A stretch of 64,000 nucleotides of DNA from a bacterium (lineage in GTDB: Bacteria; CLD3; SB21). Made by a program: the position numbers and the translations under genes. Under the pieces are notes generated by a model. The model worked only from the letters and a program-made list of their open reading frames with translations. It searched no databases and was not told where the DNA came from. Shown piece after piece: positions 54,258 to 63,719 of the stretch (its first letter is position 1; each line of letters opens with the position of its first letter). The stretch covers positions 215,144 through 279,143 of the forward strand of contig JABWCP010000001.1 in assembly GCA_013360215.1 (NCBI GenBank), written 5' to 3'.

Positions 54258-54860
54258 TTACTTTTCACACAATCGCTTTAGTTCAGACAAATTACGATCA
54301 TTGATTTGATAAGCTCCATTTTTTGATAACCACGCTTTGACGCCGCCCCAGAACCCTTGGACCGTTCGCTGCTCTGTCATAGTCAGCGTTGTCATACCTT
54401 CGCCGGTTGGGAATAACGTAACAGATTGGGCCAAACCATGAAAAGGACCGCCTTCAACACGTAGTGAAAACGCATGCGGTGGATTAGTTTCGGTAATCCT
54501 ACACACCATTTTAAGTTGATTGACCCCTTTGTCAACGAGCGCAGAACCGCCTTGTGCAATATATTGCCGCACTGTATCAAGCCGCACACCCGCACCCACA
54601 ACGCCGTTTCCGGATGGCAATTGCAATAACAATTGCATCAATTGATCCCCGTCTATTTTTTCCAGCGACAATTGAGCCGCTTGTGCCAGAGCGTGCCAAG
54701 CCGGCAAATCCATCGCTCTTTCATATACGACCGGCGGAGCCGCTTTGATCATTATTGTTGTTTCAGCGGTATAATGCTTCGGAAGAAAAAAAGCGGCTAT
54801 GACCGCCACGCCTAACATTGCTAAAGAAAAATATATCAGACGAAATAATAATCGTATCAT
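54258..54860 (-). CDS. SRPBCC (START-like) domain membrane-anchored protein
   Basis: 200 residues. N-terminal transmembrane segment (about 7-27), then a polyketide-cyclase/START-like lipid-binding fold: the first strand has TAETTIMIKAAPPVVYERAMDLPAW, typical of the family. Function unknown; may bind a hydrophobic ligand at the membrane. Upstream of the DUF3467 gene. Confidence 0.75.
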   Translation of the reverse strand: MIRLLFRLIYFSLAMLGVAVIAAFFLPKHYTAETTIMIKAAPPVVYERAMDLPAWHALAQAAQLSLEKIDGDQLMQLLLQLPSGNGVVGAGVRLDTVRQYIAQGGSALVDKGVNQLKMVCRITETNPPHAFSLRVEGGPFHGLAQSVTLFPTGEGMTTLTMTEQRTVQGFWGGVKAWLSKNGAYQINDRNLSELKRLCEK

Positions 54861-55037
54861 AGCTTAGAAGTTAGAATTCCATACCGCTAAAGGCAAGCGC
54901 ATTCTAAGGAATCACAAAAACACATGTCTTATTATTTATTATGAATATGTTAAACGATGTCTTTTCTTGCAGACCATGCGAGGATTACTTAACTTAAAAA
55001 ACATTGCTAAAAAATATAGTCAATCATTATCACTGCT

Positions 55038-57200
55038 ATGAACGAATCTCCCAAAACGGTTTCCGATCCTGCCGAAAGCGACTCAACGGGTGTTTTTAAC
55101 CCCAAATCATTTGATAAATCTGAACATTTTGCAAACCGCGAACTGAGTTGGCTGGAATTTAATCGGCGCGTACTCGAGGAAGCGCAAGACCCGGCGGTGC
55201 CTCTGCTGGAACGCCTCAAGTTCCTCTCTATATTTAGTACAAATTTAGACGAGTTCTTTATGGTTCGCGTGGCCGGTGTATCGCGGCAGATCGATGCGAA
55301 TGTGCTTCATAAAGGAGCCGACGGACTTTTGCCTCGCGATGTGATGGACGCGATGTCGCGGCGAATTCATGAAATTGCTATCATCCAACATGATTATTTT
55401 TTCGATGTGTTGATTCCTCAACTTCAGAAGGAGAACATCGCCATACTTAAACCCGGCGAATTATCGACCGAACAAAATAATTTTGTACGCGATTACTTCC
55501 AAAATACTGTGGTTTCCATCCTTACGCCGCTGGCGATTGATCCGAGCCACCCGTTTCCCCATTTGGCCAATCGCGCATTGTGTTTAGTATCTGAAGTCGA
55601 ACCCAAAATTGAGAGTAAATTACCGAAGACCAACCTCGTCGTCGTTCCCATTTCCCTGAATGTCATTCCTCGTTTTGTGCGATTGCCGTCGGCGGAAGGA
55701 ACTTATCAATTTATTCTGTTGGAGGACTTGATTCGCACGTGTATCAATGATCTATTCATCGGTTATGAAGTAAAGAATTGTTTTACGATTCGGGTGACAC
55801 GGGACTCCGATCTGACTTACGACGAAGATCCTTCGGAAGATCTTATCAAAACTATTTCCGAATCTTTGCGTAACCGCAGAAAGGGAGCGGCTGTTCGCTT
55901 GCAATATGAACGCGGCCTACCGGATAGTTTACTCAAGCTACTTCTCCGTGAACTGGATCTTCAATACGAGGATTTGTACCCCTCGCGGGGATTTATTTGT
56001 CTTTCCGATTTGATGAATTTGTATCAACAGCTTGACATTGCATCACTCAAAGACCCGCTTTTTCCTCCGCATCACATTCCGGAGCTTGAAACCGGTGCGG
56101 ATATGTTTAGTATTATTCGCAGCGGTGATATTCTCACCCATCATCCATACCAGAGCTTTGAATACGTCACACGATTTGTGCGTGAAGCGGCGGAAGACCC
56201 GAGTGTACTGGCAATCAAAATGACGCTTTATCGTATTGCGGCTAATTCCCCGATTGCGCAAGCATTGCAGTTAGCTGCCGAGCGCGGCAAAGAAGTAGCC
56301 GTCCTAGTAGAACTCAAAGCACGTTTTGATGAAGAAGCCAATATCCAATGGGCACGCAAACTCGAAGATGCCGGAGCGCATGTGATCTACGGCATGGCCG
56401 GACTTAAAACACACTGTAAAGTATGCCTTATCGTGCGTCAGGAAAAAAACAAAATCCGTCGTTATTGTCATTTATCGACAGGAAACTATAATGAACGCAC
56501 GGCGCAAATATACGGTGATCTGGGCTTATTTACGGCGCATCCGCGTTTTGGTGAAGACTTGACCAATTTGTTTAATGTTTTGACCGGATATTCTGCCCCG
56601 CCCAAATTTCATCGCATCAAAATTGCTCCGACGGATTTGCGCGATACATTTATCAATAAAATCCGACGTGAAGTCAATCACGTCCGTGATGGTAAACCCG
56701 GTCTTCTCATTGCCAAAATGAATGCCTTGGTAGATAAACAGATTATTTTGGAATTGTATCGTGCAAGCCAGGCCGGTGTTCAGATCAAATGCATCATTCG
56801 CGGAATTTGTTGTTTGAAACCCGGCGTAAAGGGGTTGTCAGAAAACATTGAAGTAGTCAGTATCATTGATCGTTTTCTTGAGCACGCGCGTATTTTTTAT
56901 TTTCACAACAATGACCAACCGGAGTATTGGCTCGCCAGTTCGGACTGGATGCCGCGTAACTTGGACCAACGCGTCGAAGTCATGTTTCCTATACTGGAAC
57001 CGCGCCATCAGCAAACGGTGATGACCGTACTCCAAACGCAGCTCGGCGATAATGTAAAAGCCCGCCGGTTTTCAGCCGACGGGACTTATGTACGAGTCAA
57101 AAATGATCGTAAAAAAATTCGTTCGCAGCAGGTACTGTACGAAATAGCTGGTAAGTTAGCCAAAATTTACACCGTCAACGAATCCAAAATATTCAAATAA
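55038..57200 (+). CDS. ppk: Polyphosphate kinase 1
   Basis: 720 residues. RELSWLEFNRRVLEEAQD N-domain motif, GLKTHCKV (phospho-His site near residue 455), and the second HKD-type SSDWMPRNLDQRVEVMFP. PPK1 makes polyphosphate from ATP. Its 3' end overlaps the rsgA gene by 34 bp on the other strand. Linked by function to the Ppx/GppA phosphatase at 28 kb. Confidence 0.96.
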   Translation: MNESPKTVSDPAESDSTGVFNPKSFDKSEHFANRELSWLEFNRRVLEEAQDPAVPLLERLKFLSIFSTNLDEFFMVRVAGVSRQIDANVLHKGADGLLPRDVMDAMSRRIHEIAIIQHDYFFDVLIPQLQKENIAILKPGELSTEQNNFVRDYFQNTVVSILTPLAIDPSHPFPHLANRALCLVSEVEPKIESKLPKTNLVVVPISLNVIPRFVRLPSAEGTYQFILLEDLIRTCINDLFIGYEVKNCFTIRVTRDSDLTYDEDPSEDLIKTISESLRNRRKGAAVRLQYERGLPDSLLKLLLRELDLQYEDLYPSRGFICLSDLMNLYQQLDIASLKDPLFPPHHIPELETGADMFSIIRSGDILTHHPYQSFEYVTRFVREAAEDPSVLAIKMTLYRIAANSPIAQALQLAAERGKEVAVLVELKARFDEEANIQWARKLEDAGAHVIYGMAGLKTHCKVCLIVRQEKNKIRRYCHLSTGNYNERTAQIYGDLGLFTAHPRFGEDLTNLFNVLTGYSAPPKFHRIKIAPTDLRDTFINKIRREVNHVRDGKPGLLIAKMNALVDKQIILELYRASQAGVQIKCIIRGICCLKPGVKGLSENIEVVSIIDRFLEHARIFYFHNNDQPEYWLASSDWMPRNLDQRVEVMFPILEPRHQQTVMTVLQTQLGDNVKARRFSADGTYVRVKNDRKKIRSQQVLYEIAGKLAKIYTVNESKIFK

Positions 57201-58567
57201 TTCTGATAGCGTTCTTCTGAAATCTCTCCGGTTTCTACGGCCTTTTTGACTTTACAATTCGGTTCATCCGCATGATTACAATCGGGAATAGAACATTGGT
57301 GATTGTAATTTCGGAAATCACGGAAGTATTTTTTAAGATCTTTTTTCTCAATACTCGATATCTCATATTCGGTAACACCCGGCGTATCGATCAGAACAAT
57401 TCCTTCCTTCCCGCGCAAACAATTTACTTGGCGGGTAGTTTCCACAATATCATCTACGATCGTCAAGTCATATTCTTCGGGATTATCCGGCAATCGTGCA
57501 CTTTCTTCTTCGAGTATAAGCTCCGCCAGCGTAGTTTTCCCGACTCCTTGATGACCGGTAAATAACGAAGCCTTTTGTTTGACGGCAGCTTTGAGCTCAT
57601 TCACACTGGAGAGCACGGCGGACGAGGTAAATATGACGCGATATCCCATCTGTTTATAGACTTCCATCTGCTCTAGAAACATATTATCATCGGCCAAATC
57701 AATTTTATGACAAACGATCAGTGGTTTGAAACCTTTACGCTCGCACACCAGCAAATGCCGATCCAGCCAATCCGTACGCAACACCGGCTCCATCACCGAC
57801 AGGACTAAAACGATTTGGTTGACATTAGCTGCTAATACCAAATCACCCTGACGTTCGCGTGCACCGGGAGCTAACACAAAATTCTGACGCGGTTCATATT
57901 TCTCGATCACGCCGCGCATCTCAGGTTGGATTTGAATTCGGACACGGTCGCCGATATACAATGGGCCTTGACGCGTGATATACTCCTGAACCGTACATGC
58001 ATATTCTTTATTTTCCGCTAAAACAGTGTACACTGAACCGTTCATTCCGCAGATATATCCGCCAAGAACTCGGTTTTTCTGTACAACCGGCGGTTTAGAT
58101 TCCGGTCTGCGATCGCGATCTTGGGGACGCTGCTGACCGCCGCGGCGATCCTCTTTACGAGGCGCTTCGCTTTTCTTTGGTACATTATTATTCTTTTTCT
58201 GCTCATTACGATCGCGATTCGGATCATTGGGCCGGCCGTCGTTTTTGCGATCACGATCATTGCGGTTATTCTGAAAATTCTTTTTAAAAGGTTTTTCAGA
58301 AAAAAATCGTTTGTCCTGCGGGTTATTACGATTGCCCTCGCGTGAAGACTCTTTGCGTTGATTATCGCGTTGCGGCTTATTGTTATTCTGCTGATCGCGC
58401 TGCTGTTGCTGATGGCGAGGTTGATCTTTAGGAGTAACCTGAGGTTTTACTTGCTCTTTCGGGCTATTATCCGTAGGCGATTTGGGTACATCTTTGTTGG
58501 CCTTAATCTTGGCATTAAGATCATCCAGATATTTTTTGGACCAATCATTGTTCGTCGGTTCAGACAT
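57167..58567 (-). CDS. rsgA: Ribosome-dependent GTPase RsgA with a 165-residue disordered basic N-terminal extension
   Basis: 466 residues versus about 300 for usual RsgA. Residues 1-165 are Asn/Gln/Arg/Lys/Asp/Pro-rich with no fold. The OB domain starts near 167, then the circularly permuted GTPase: G4 is HKID (287-290; Asn replaced by His), G1 is GHQGVGKTT (338-346), DTPG G3 near 395, and the zinc-binding C-terminus with CSIPDCNH and C in PNCKV. It matures the 30S subunit. SD AGGAG upstream. Confidence 0.92.
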   Translation of the reverse strand: MSEPTNNDWSKKYLDDLNAKIKANKDVPKSPTDNSPKEQVKPQVTPKDQPRHQQQQRDQQNNNKPQRDNQRKESSREGNRNNPQDKRFFSEKPFKKNFQNNRNDRDRKNDGRPNDPNRDRNEQKKNNNVPKKSEAPRKEDRRGGQQRPQDRDRRPESKPPVVQKNRVLGGYICGMNGSVYTVLAENKEYACTVQEYITRQGPLYIGDRVRIQIQPEMRGVIEKYEPRQNFVLAPGARERQGDLVLAANVNQIVLVLSVMEPVLRTDWLDRHLLVCERKGFKPLIVCHKIDLADDNMFLEQMEVYKQMGYRVIFTSSAVLSSVNELKAAVKQKASLFTGHQGVGKTTLAELILEEESARLPDNPEEYDLTIVDDIVETTRQVNCLRGKEGIVLIDTPGVTEYEISSIEKKDLKKYFRDFRNYNHQCSIPDCNHADEPNCKVKKAVETGEISEERYQNYLNILDSLTV

Positions 58568-58575
58568 AAAACTCC

Positions 58576-59073
58576 TTACTTCTTCATCTGCGAAAATTCA
58601 GCCAACAGACGGTCATACGTCTGCTCTAAGTATTCAGGCATCACTTTGGTGTCCATGATTACCGGCATAAAATTGGTATCGCCGTTCCATCGCGGCACGA
58701 CGTGCATGTGGACGTGGTCGTCAATGCCCGCTCCGGCGGTTCGTCCGAGATTAAATCCGATGTTAAAACCATCCGGTTTGACACTGCGCTGAAATGCTGT
58801 AACGCATTTTTGTGTGGTCGTCATCATGTCCAATAGCGTTTCGGGCGGCAAAGCATTGATGTCCGGAGCATGTTGGTAAGGCACCACCATCAAATGACCG
58901 TTGTTGTACGGATATAAGTTCATTATTACAAAATTATGCGTCGAGCGAAAAAGGATCATGTTTTCACGGTCCCGATCTTCTTGCGGTTTAAAACAAAAGA
59001 TACATCCTTCGCCTTCATTTTTGTCGCCGGCTTTGATATACCGCATGCGCCAGGGTGCCCATAAATGTTCCAC
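58576..59073 (-). CDS. HIT family protein
   Basis: 165 residues. Histidine triad H120, H122, H124 in DDHVHMHVVPRW, CxxC zinc pair C24/C27 (GCIFC), and the start MEHLWAPWRMRYI typical of the AP4A hydrolase/phosphorylase-like branch. A nucleotide hydrolase. 9 bp before rsgA on the same strand, so likely in one operon. Confidence 0.93.
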   Translation of the reverse strand: MEHLWAPWRMRYIKAGDKNEGEGCIFCFKPQEDRDRENMILFRSTHNFVIMNLYPYNNGHLMVVPYQHAPDINALPPETLLDMMTTTQKCVTAFQRSVKPDGFNIGFNLGRTAGAGIDDHVHMHVVPRWNGDTNFMPVIMDTKVMPEYLEQTYDRLLAEFSQMKK

Positions 59074-59100
59074 TACGTTTACTCCATCCTAAGTATAAAA

Positions 59101-61212
59101 TTATGCCGGTTCGATCCATCGTCCTTCGCGGCGAATAAGATCAATAAGCTTTTGATCGGCATCGGCCATATCAATATTACGCTCGACTAATTCTTTTCCA
59201 ATATACAGATTGATCTTCCCGGCGCTGGCTCCGACATATCCGAAATCAGCATCGGCCATTTCGCCCGGTCCGTTGACGATACAACCCATAATAGCGATTT
59301 TAACGCCTTTCAAATGACCGGTCTTGGATTTGATACGTGCAGTAACTTCCTGCAAATCAAACAATGTTCGGCCGCACGAGGGGCACGAAATGTATTCCGT
59401 TTTGGAAACACGTAAGCGAGCCGCTTGCAAAATGTTATACGCTAAGCGCACGGTTTCTTCCGACGCCATAGCCCGGCAATCTAAATAAATAACATCGCCA
59501 ATGCCATCGGAAAGCAGAGAACCAATGTGCGAAGCTGCATCAAATAAGGGATTCGCTTTATGTTCAAAATGCAAAACCATCGGCGTATTAAAACCGGCTG
59601 CATTCAGCTGAGCAATCAGTATCCGATGTGAAGCAATAAAATCACTATCTTGAATCGAAATAATCAAATTACTAAATCCCGCTTCGTGTGCTATCTGAGC
59701 AACGCGGATCGCCATCCAGCCTGTTTTTTCCGATGATGATTGGACATGTCGATCAACGAAAGAAGGTATCTCAGTCGGTGAAAAATGAATCTGCAAAATT
59801 TTTTTCTCGAAACCGGCTATTGATTCGATAAGTTTACGAACATGCGCTTCGTACACATCGGCCGTCCACGCCTTATCCGGAGTCCAACGTACGCCATCAG
59901 TAAAAGGAAGTACAGCACAAGCCATATCTGTCGAATGCCTACAATCCGCCATCAAAGCTACAGTTAATAAATCCTTTTCAATCGTTTCACGCATGCGTTT
60001 CCATGCCGTGATATCCTGATAATTGCGTACCGGTGCGTACAACATCTCGGCTTTAAAGGGATTATCGGTTTGGTGTGCGGAAAGCTGTTTGATTTCATTT
60101 ACAACCTGCATCGTATCATGGATATCACTCCGCAGCGGGAGAGCAACACGCACATGATGCACACCGCCGGCATTAAGCGCCGCTGTTTCAACGACTTGCG
60201 TCCATCTTCGATGGTATTGAAACGGGTCCCGCGGTTCTTTAAGACGAATTTCTAAGGCAGCTTTTTCTGCATCAAAAATTACGTTCTGACGATTAAATTT
60301 ATCCGCTATGGCGCGGGCGGCCGGTATTTCGTGTATTGAATCTTCGGTTAACGAAACACGTATCGTGTCACCGATACCCTCTTCCAATAATGTACCTATG
60401 CCTAGCGCTGATTTGATACGGCCGTCTTCGCCGTCGCCGGCTTCCGTTACGCCAAGATGAAAAGGGTAATCCATACCCAATTCATACATCCGCGCGGCAA
60501 GCAGACGATACGCGGCGATCATCACCTGCGTATTCGACGATTTCATCGAAAGAACAATATCGTGATAATCGTAGTGTTCGCAAATTCTAACAAATTCGAG
60601 CGCGGACTCCACCATACCAAGCGGGGTATCGCCATAGCGATTCATTATTCGATCGGATAACGAACCGTGATTGGTGCCGATTCGCATTGCGACGCCGCGT
60701 TCTTTGCATTTGAGAACCAACGGTTTGAAGGCTTCTTCGATACGTTCAAGTTCGCGAGTATAATCATTTTCGGAATATTCGATTACGGCAAATTTCTTTT
60801 TGTCTGCATAGTTACCGGGATTGATACGTATTTTTTCTACATACTCGGCGGCTTTTAAAGCGGCATTCGGAGTAAAGTGAATGTCCGCAACCAACGGAAC
60901 CTTGATACCGCGTTTACGCAGTCCTTCGCGTATCGCACCTAGATTTTCGGCATCTTTGATCGAAGGCGCGGTAATGCGAACGATTTCACAACCAACATTC
61001 ACAAGATCAATGACTTGACGGATTGTAGCTTCGGTATCTAATGTATCCGAAGTCGTCATGGATTGGATTCGAATGGGATTGGAACCACCGATTCCGATAT
61101 CGCCCACCATCACCTCGCGGGTAGGTCGCCGACGGTAGGTAAACCGGTATTCACTATAGCGAAAGAGTTTACTTGAGTTCAATATTTGCGGGATAGCAGT
61201 CCGAGGTTCCAT
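59101..61212 (-). CDS. ispG: (E)-4-hydroxy-3-methylbut-2-enyl-diphosphate synthase, long form
   Basis: 703 residues, i.e. the three-domain form found in plants, Chlamydia and the Bacteroidetes/Chlorobi group, with an inserted middle domain (about 290-580). The N-terminal barrel has PIRIQSMTTSDTLD. The 4Fe-4S ligands are C610 and C613 (CPSC) and C644 (GCIVNGPGE). It makes HMBPP in the MEP isoprenoid pathway. 9 bp after the unknown Cys-rich gene. Confidence 0.95.
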   Translation of the reverse strand: MEPRTAIPQILNSSKLFRYSEYRFTYRRRPTREVMVGDIGIGGSNPIRIQSMTTSDTLDTEATIRQVIDLVNVGCEIVRITAPSIKDAENLGAIREGLRKRGIKVPLVADIHFTPNAALKAAEYVEKIRINPGNYADKKKFAVIEYSENDYTRELERIEEAFKPLVLKCKERGVAMRIGTNHGSLSDRIMNRYGDTPLGMVESALEFVRICEHYDYHDIVLSMKSSNTQVMIAAYRLLAARMYELGMDYPFHLGVTEAGDGEDGRIKSALGIGTLLEEGIGDTIRVSLTEDSIHEIPAARAIADKFNRQNVIFDAEKAALEIRLKEPRDPFQYHRRWTQVVETAALNAGGVHHVRVALPLRSDIHDTMQVVNEIKQLSAHQTDNPFKAEMLYAPVRNYQDITAWKRMRETIEKDLLTVALMADCRHSTDMACAVLPFTDGVRWTPDKAWTADVYEAHVRKLIESIAGFEKKILQIHFSPTEIPSFVDRHVQSSSEKTGWMAIRVAQIAHEAGFSNLIISIQDSDFIASHRILIAQLNAAGFNTPMVLHFEHKANPLFDAASHIGSLLSDGIGDVIYLDCRAMASEETVRLAYNILQAARLRVSKTEYISCPSCGRTLFDLQEVTARIKSKTGHLKGVKIAIMGCIVNGPGEMADADFGYVGASAGKINLYIGKELVERNIDMADADQKLIDLIRREGRWIEPA

Positions 61213-61221
61213 GCCAAATAA

Positions 61222-61968
61222 TTACGCCTTTGCGCTCGCCGTAATACGCCGGACGCCCGCCTCGATTTTTTTGAAAATTTTTTCTCGTTTTTCAGTACTT
61301 TCGTCTTCCGGGACAGTCAAAGCCAACACGCAGTCACCATGCGCGCTACCGATGAGTTTGGCCTCAACCATAAGTTTGGCCTCACCAATGATAACAGGTT
61401 GAATCATATGCGAATCGGTAAATCCTTGTCCTACGGCTACATTCATTGCTTGGATGACATTACGGAGCGAATCGCCCGACAACACGCGGGAACCGACCGT
61501 TTTGATTGGGTGCTTTTGAATGTCATACAGTCCGGCGGCCGCATAATGATTTTCATTAATATGATACATCAGCAGCATCAGAATTCCTTCTTCATTTTGT
61601 TGTGAACGCTGCTTACGGCGATCAAAACAACTGCGGATAACCTCAATCTGAGCGCGTAATTTATTGCCTGCGCATACCGGATGTGAAACAAAACATGATC
61701 GTCCGCGGCAAGTATCAATGGGTTCGCCACAAAGTTGGCCGCGCCAATACTCCGTGGTCGGCATCATGTGCGATGTGATCATTTCGCGCGTTATCGGCTT
61801 ACCTGCTTCGTCGCGCCCGATGTAAAGCGCCGCATCCCACATAAATTCTTGAATGTCTGATAATTGATACGGATTAGCTTTTGCAATAACTTCGTCAAAA
61901 GCTGTTTTACTATAAACCGATTTTATCAGATTTACTTTAAATTCGCGTGATAAACCTTCCTGTGGCAT
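61222..61968 (-). CDS. Conserved-looking protein of unknown function with a cysteine cluster
   Basis: 248 residues. I do not recognise the family. Cysteines 80, 87, 92 and 99 are spaced C-x6-C-x4-C-x6-C, followed by C114 (SCFD), in a short His/Arg-rich segment, suggesting metal or iron-sulfur binding. The rest mixes helices and a beta-rich C-half (SHMIQPVIIGEAKLMVEAKLIG). No signal peptide. It is 9 bp upstream of ispG and 34 bp after gpsA, so it probably belongs to the same operon; linkage to an Fe-S enzyme is a hint, not proof. Confidence 0.75.
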   Translation of the reverse strand: MPQEGLSREFKVNLIKSVYSKTAFDEVIAKANPYQLSDIQEFMWDAALYIGRDEAGKPITREMITSHMMPTTEYWRGQLCGEPIDTCRGRSCFVSHPVCAGNKLRAQIEVIRSCFDRRKQRSQQNEEGILMLLMYHINENHYAAAGLYDIQKHPIKTVGSRVLSGDSLRNVIQAMNVAVGQGFTDSHMIQPVIIGEAKLMVEAKLIGSAHGDCVLALTVPEDESTEKREKIFKKIEAGVRRITASAKA

Positions 61969-62002
61969 ATTGATTTCCTTGTTTCTGCCTTGTTAAAGAG
62001 GC

Positions 62003-63019
62003 TCAGGCTTCCGATTTGGATTCGCGCGTCATCAGATCATATACCGCCGCGCGCGGATCTTTATTTTCAAATATAACACGGTATACCTGTTCTATAATGG
62101 GCATTTCTATGCCGTGTTTTTGAGCTAACGCATAAGCCGCTTTGGCTGTCTTAACGCCTTCGGCAACCATTTTCATGGAGGCTAAAATTTCTTCGAGTTT
62201 TTTTCCTTGTCCTAATTGAATACCGACGCTGCGATTTCGACTCAGATCACCGGTGCATGTCAGAACCAAGTCTCCCATGCCCGAAAGACCCAAAAAGGTC
62301 ATCTCTTTGGCTCCCATTTTTTTTCCGAGACGCAATATCTCCGCAACACCTCGCGTTATGAGCGCCGCACGAGTATTATGCCCATAACCAAGCCCATCAC
62401 TGATGCCCGCCGCAATGGCGATAACATTTTTGAGCGCACTCGCCAGTTCCGATCCGACAATATCATCCGTTGTGTATACACGAAAACGCTCACTGGAAAA
62501 AATTTTCTGGCAATATTGAGCAGCGGACGGATTTTTAGAAGAAATCGTAACGGCCGTCGGCGCACCGAGTGCCACTTCGCGTGCAAAACTCGGTCCCGAT
62601 AAAAAGGCCAGTTGACTGTGTTTTGATGGTGGAATAATCTGAAGCAATAATTCCGACATGGTCAACAAAGATTCATTTTCAATTCCTTTGGTACAATTGA
62701 GAATGATCGCATCGTCTTCCAAAAAAGGAACGGCACGCTGCATGACGTCTCGCGTTGCATGGGATGGATTAACCTGCAAAACCAGTTTTTTACCACGCAC
62801 AGTTTGCTGTAAATCAGATGTAGCCGTCAGACTATTAGGTAAAACGACACCCGGTAAATAGGTTTTGTTTTCCCGTTGGGTCTGCATGTATTCAGCGGCT
62901 TGTGCATCATGTGCCCAAATTGTAACAGGATAACCGTTACGTGCCAAATGAATAGCCATGGCTGTCCCAAAACTTCCACCGCCAATCACACCGACTTCTA
63001 CTAATTCTTTTGTATTCAT
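62003..63019 (-). CDS. gpsA: Glycerol-3-phosphate dehydrogenase [NAD(P)+]
   Basis: 338 residues. GVIGGGSFGTAMA dinucleotide motif near 10, NCTKGIE, LSGPSFAREVALGAPTAV and SALKNVIAIAAGISDGLG (catalytic Lys) of the GpsA family. It makes sn-glycerol-3-phosphate for phospholipids. The start ATG has no Shine-Dalgarno and lies where transcription should begin (see promoter). First gene of a unit with the Cys-rich protein and ispG. Confidence 0.95.
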   Translation of the reverse strand: MNTKELVEVGVIGGGSFGTAMAIHLARNGYPVTIWAHDAQAAEYMQTQRENKTYLPGVVLPNSLTATSDLQQTVRGKKLVLQVNPSHATRDVMQRAVPFLEDDAIILNCTKGIENESLLTMSELLLQIIPPSKHSQLAFLSGPSFAREVALGAPTAVTISSKNPSAAQYCQKIFSSERFRVYTTDDIVGSELASALKNVIAIAAGISDGLGYGHNTRAALITRGVAEILRLGKKMGAKEMTFLGLSGMGDLVLTCTGDLSRNRSVGIQLGQGKKLEEILASMKMVAEGVKTAKAAYALAQKHGIEMPIIEQVYRVIFENKDPRAAVYDLMTRESKSEA

Positions 63020-63025
63020 GAGGAA

Positions 63026-63054
63026 AATATAGTATACGTTGTTTATTATATCAA
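63026..63054 (-). promoter_or_regulatory. gpsA promoter giving a probable leaderless mRNA
   Basis: On the minus strand TTGATA (63054-63049), 17-bp spacer, TATATT (63031-63026). Only 6 bases separate the -10 from the gpsA ATG at 63019, so the start site would be at or next to the A of ATG. Confidence 0.65.
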
Positions 63055-63161
63055 GACTTATTAAAACACAAATTTTACAATAAGTTAGTTTTAACTTGAA
63101 TTTTTATTGTATCGGTAATACTTTTCCCATGTTCAAGCACTTTTCTTAGGAGAAATATTTG

Positions 63162-63719
63162 ATGAAAATTTATCTCGAAGCCGGAGTCGGCTTCCAATCC
63201 GGAACAGACGCGTATGGTAATGAAATTACCGGCTCATCTAACACAGAGTTAACCGTAAAATATTTACAAGAATATTTAAACAACCAATCTGACATACGGG
63301 ATCGAAAAACGGAAGTAATAACCACCTCCAACGCCGCCACCGTACTTGAAACGATGCAACCTGAAGATATTTTTTTGACCGTACATCTAAATTATTACAG
63401 GCAATCCCAAGGTGTGGGCTTACGCGGGTTTTATCGCAGCTCCCGTAAGCTTAATTCCGAAAAGTGCAAAGCTTTGGCTATTACTGTTACCAAAGCATTG
63501 CATGATCACACGGACGTATACTATCACGGCGTCTTCAATGAGCAACGAAATAATAAACCTCAACTCGAACCGATTTTGTCTACTAAAGCTACAGCCGCTT
63601 TGGTAGAAGTCGGTTTTAATGATGATTTTAAAACAAAATCACAATCTGAAATGTTGCATAAAAATTTAGCAGAGGGTTTAGGTAAAGGTTTAGTTCGTCA
63701 CATAAACGCTATACGCTAA
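63162..63719 (+). CDS. Amidase_3-like protein lacking the first metal histidine
   Basis: 185 residues from ATG 63162 (AGGAG upstream; a TTG one codon before is alternative). The fold looks like N-acetylmuramoyl-L-alanine amidase (Amidase_3): E29 (NTEL), H75 (FLTVHLNYY, equivalent of the SIHANA His) and E149 (ALVEVGF) are present, but the usual GHGG histidine is replaced by V9 (EAGVGF). No signal peptide. It may be inactive or bind something else. Divergent from gpsA. Confidence 0.6.
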   Translation: MKIYLEAGVGFQSGTDAYGNEITGSSNTELTVKYLQEYLNNQSDIRDRKTEVITTSNAATVLETMQPEDIFLTVHLNYYRQSQGVGLRGFYRSSRKLNSEKCKALAITVTKALHDHTDVYYHGVFNEQRNNKPQLEPILSTKATAALVEVGFNDDFKTKSQSEMLHKNLAEGLGKGLVRHINAIR

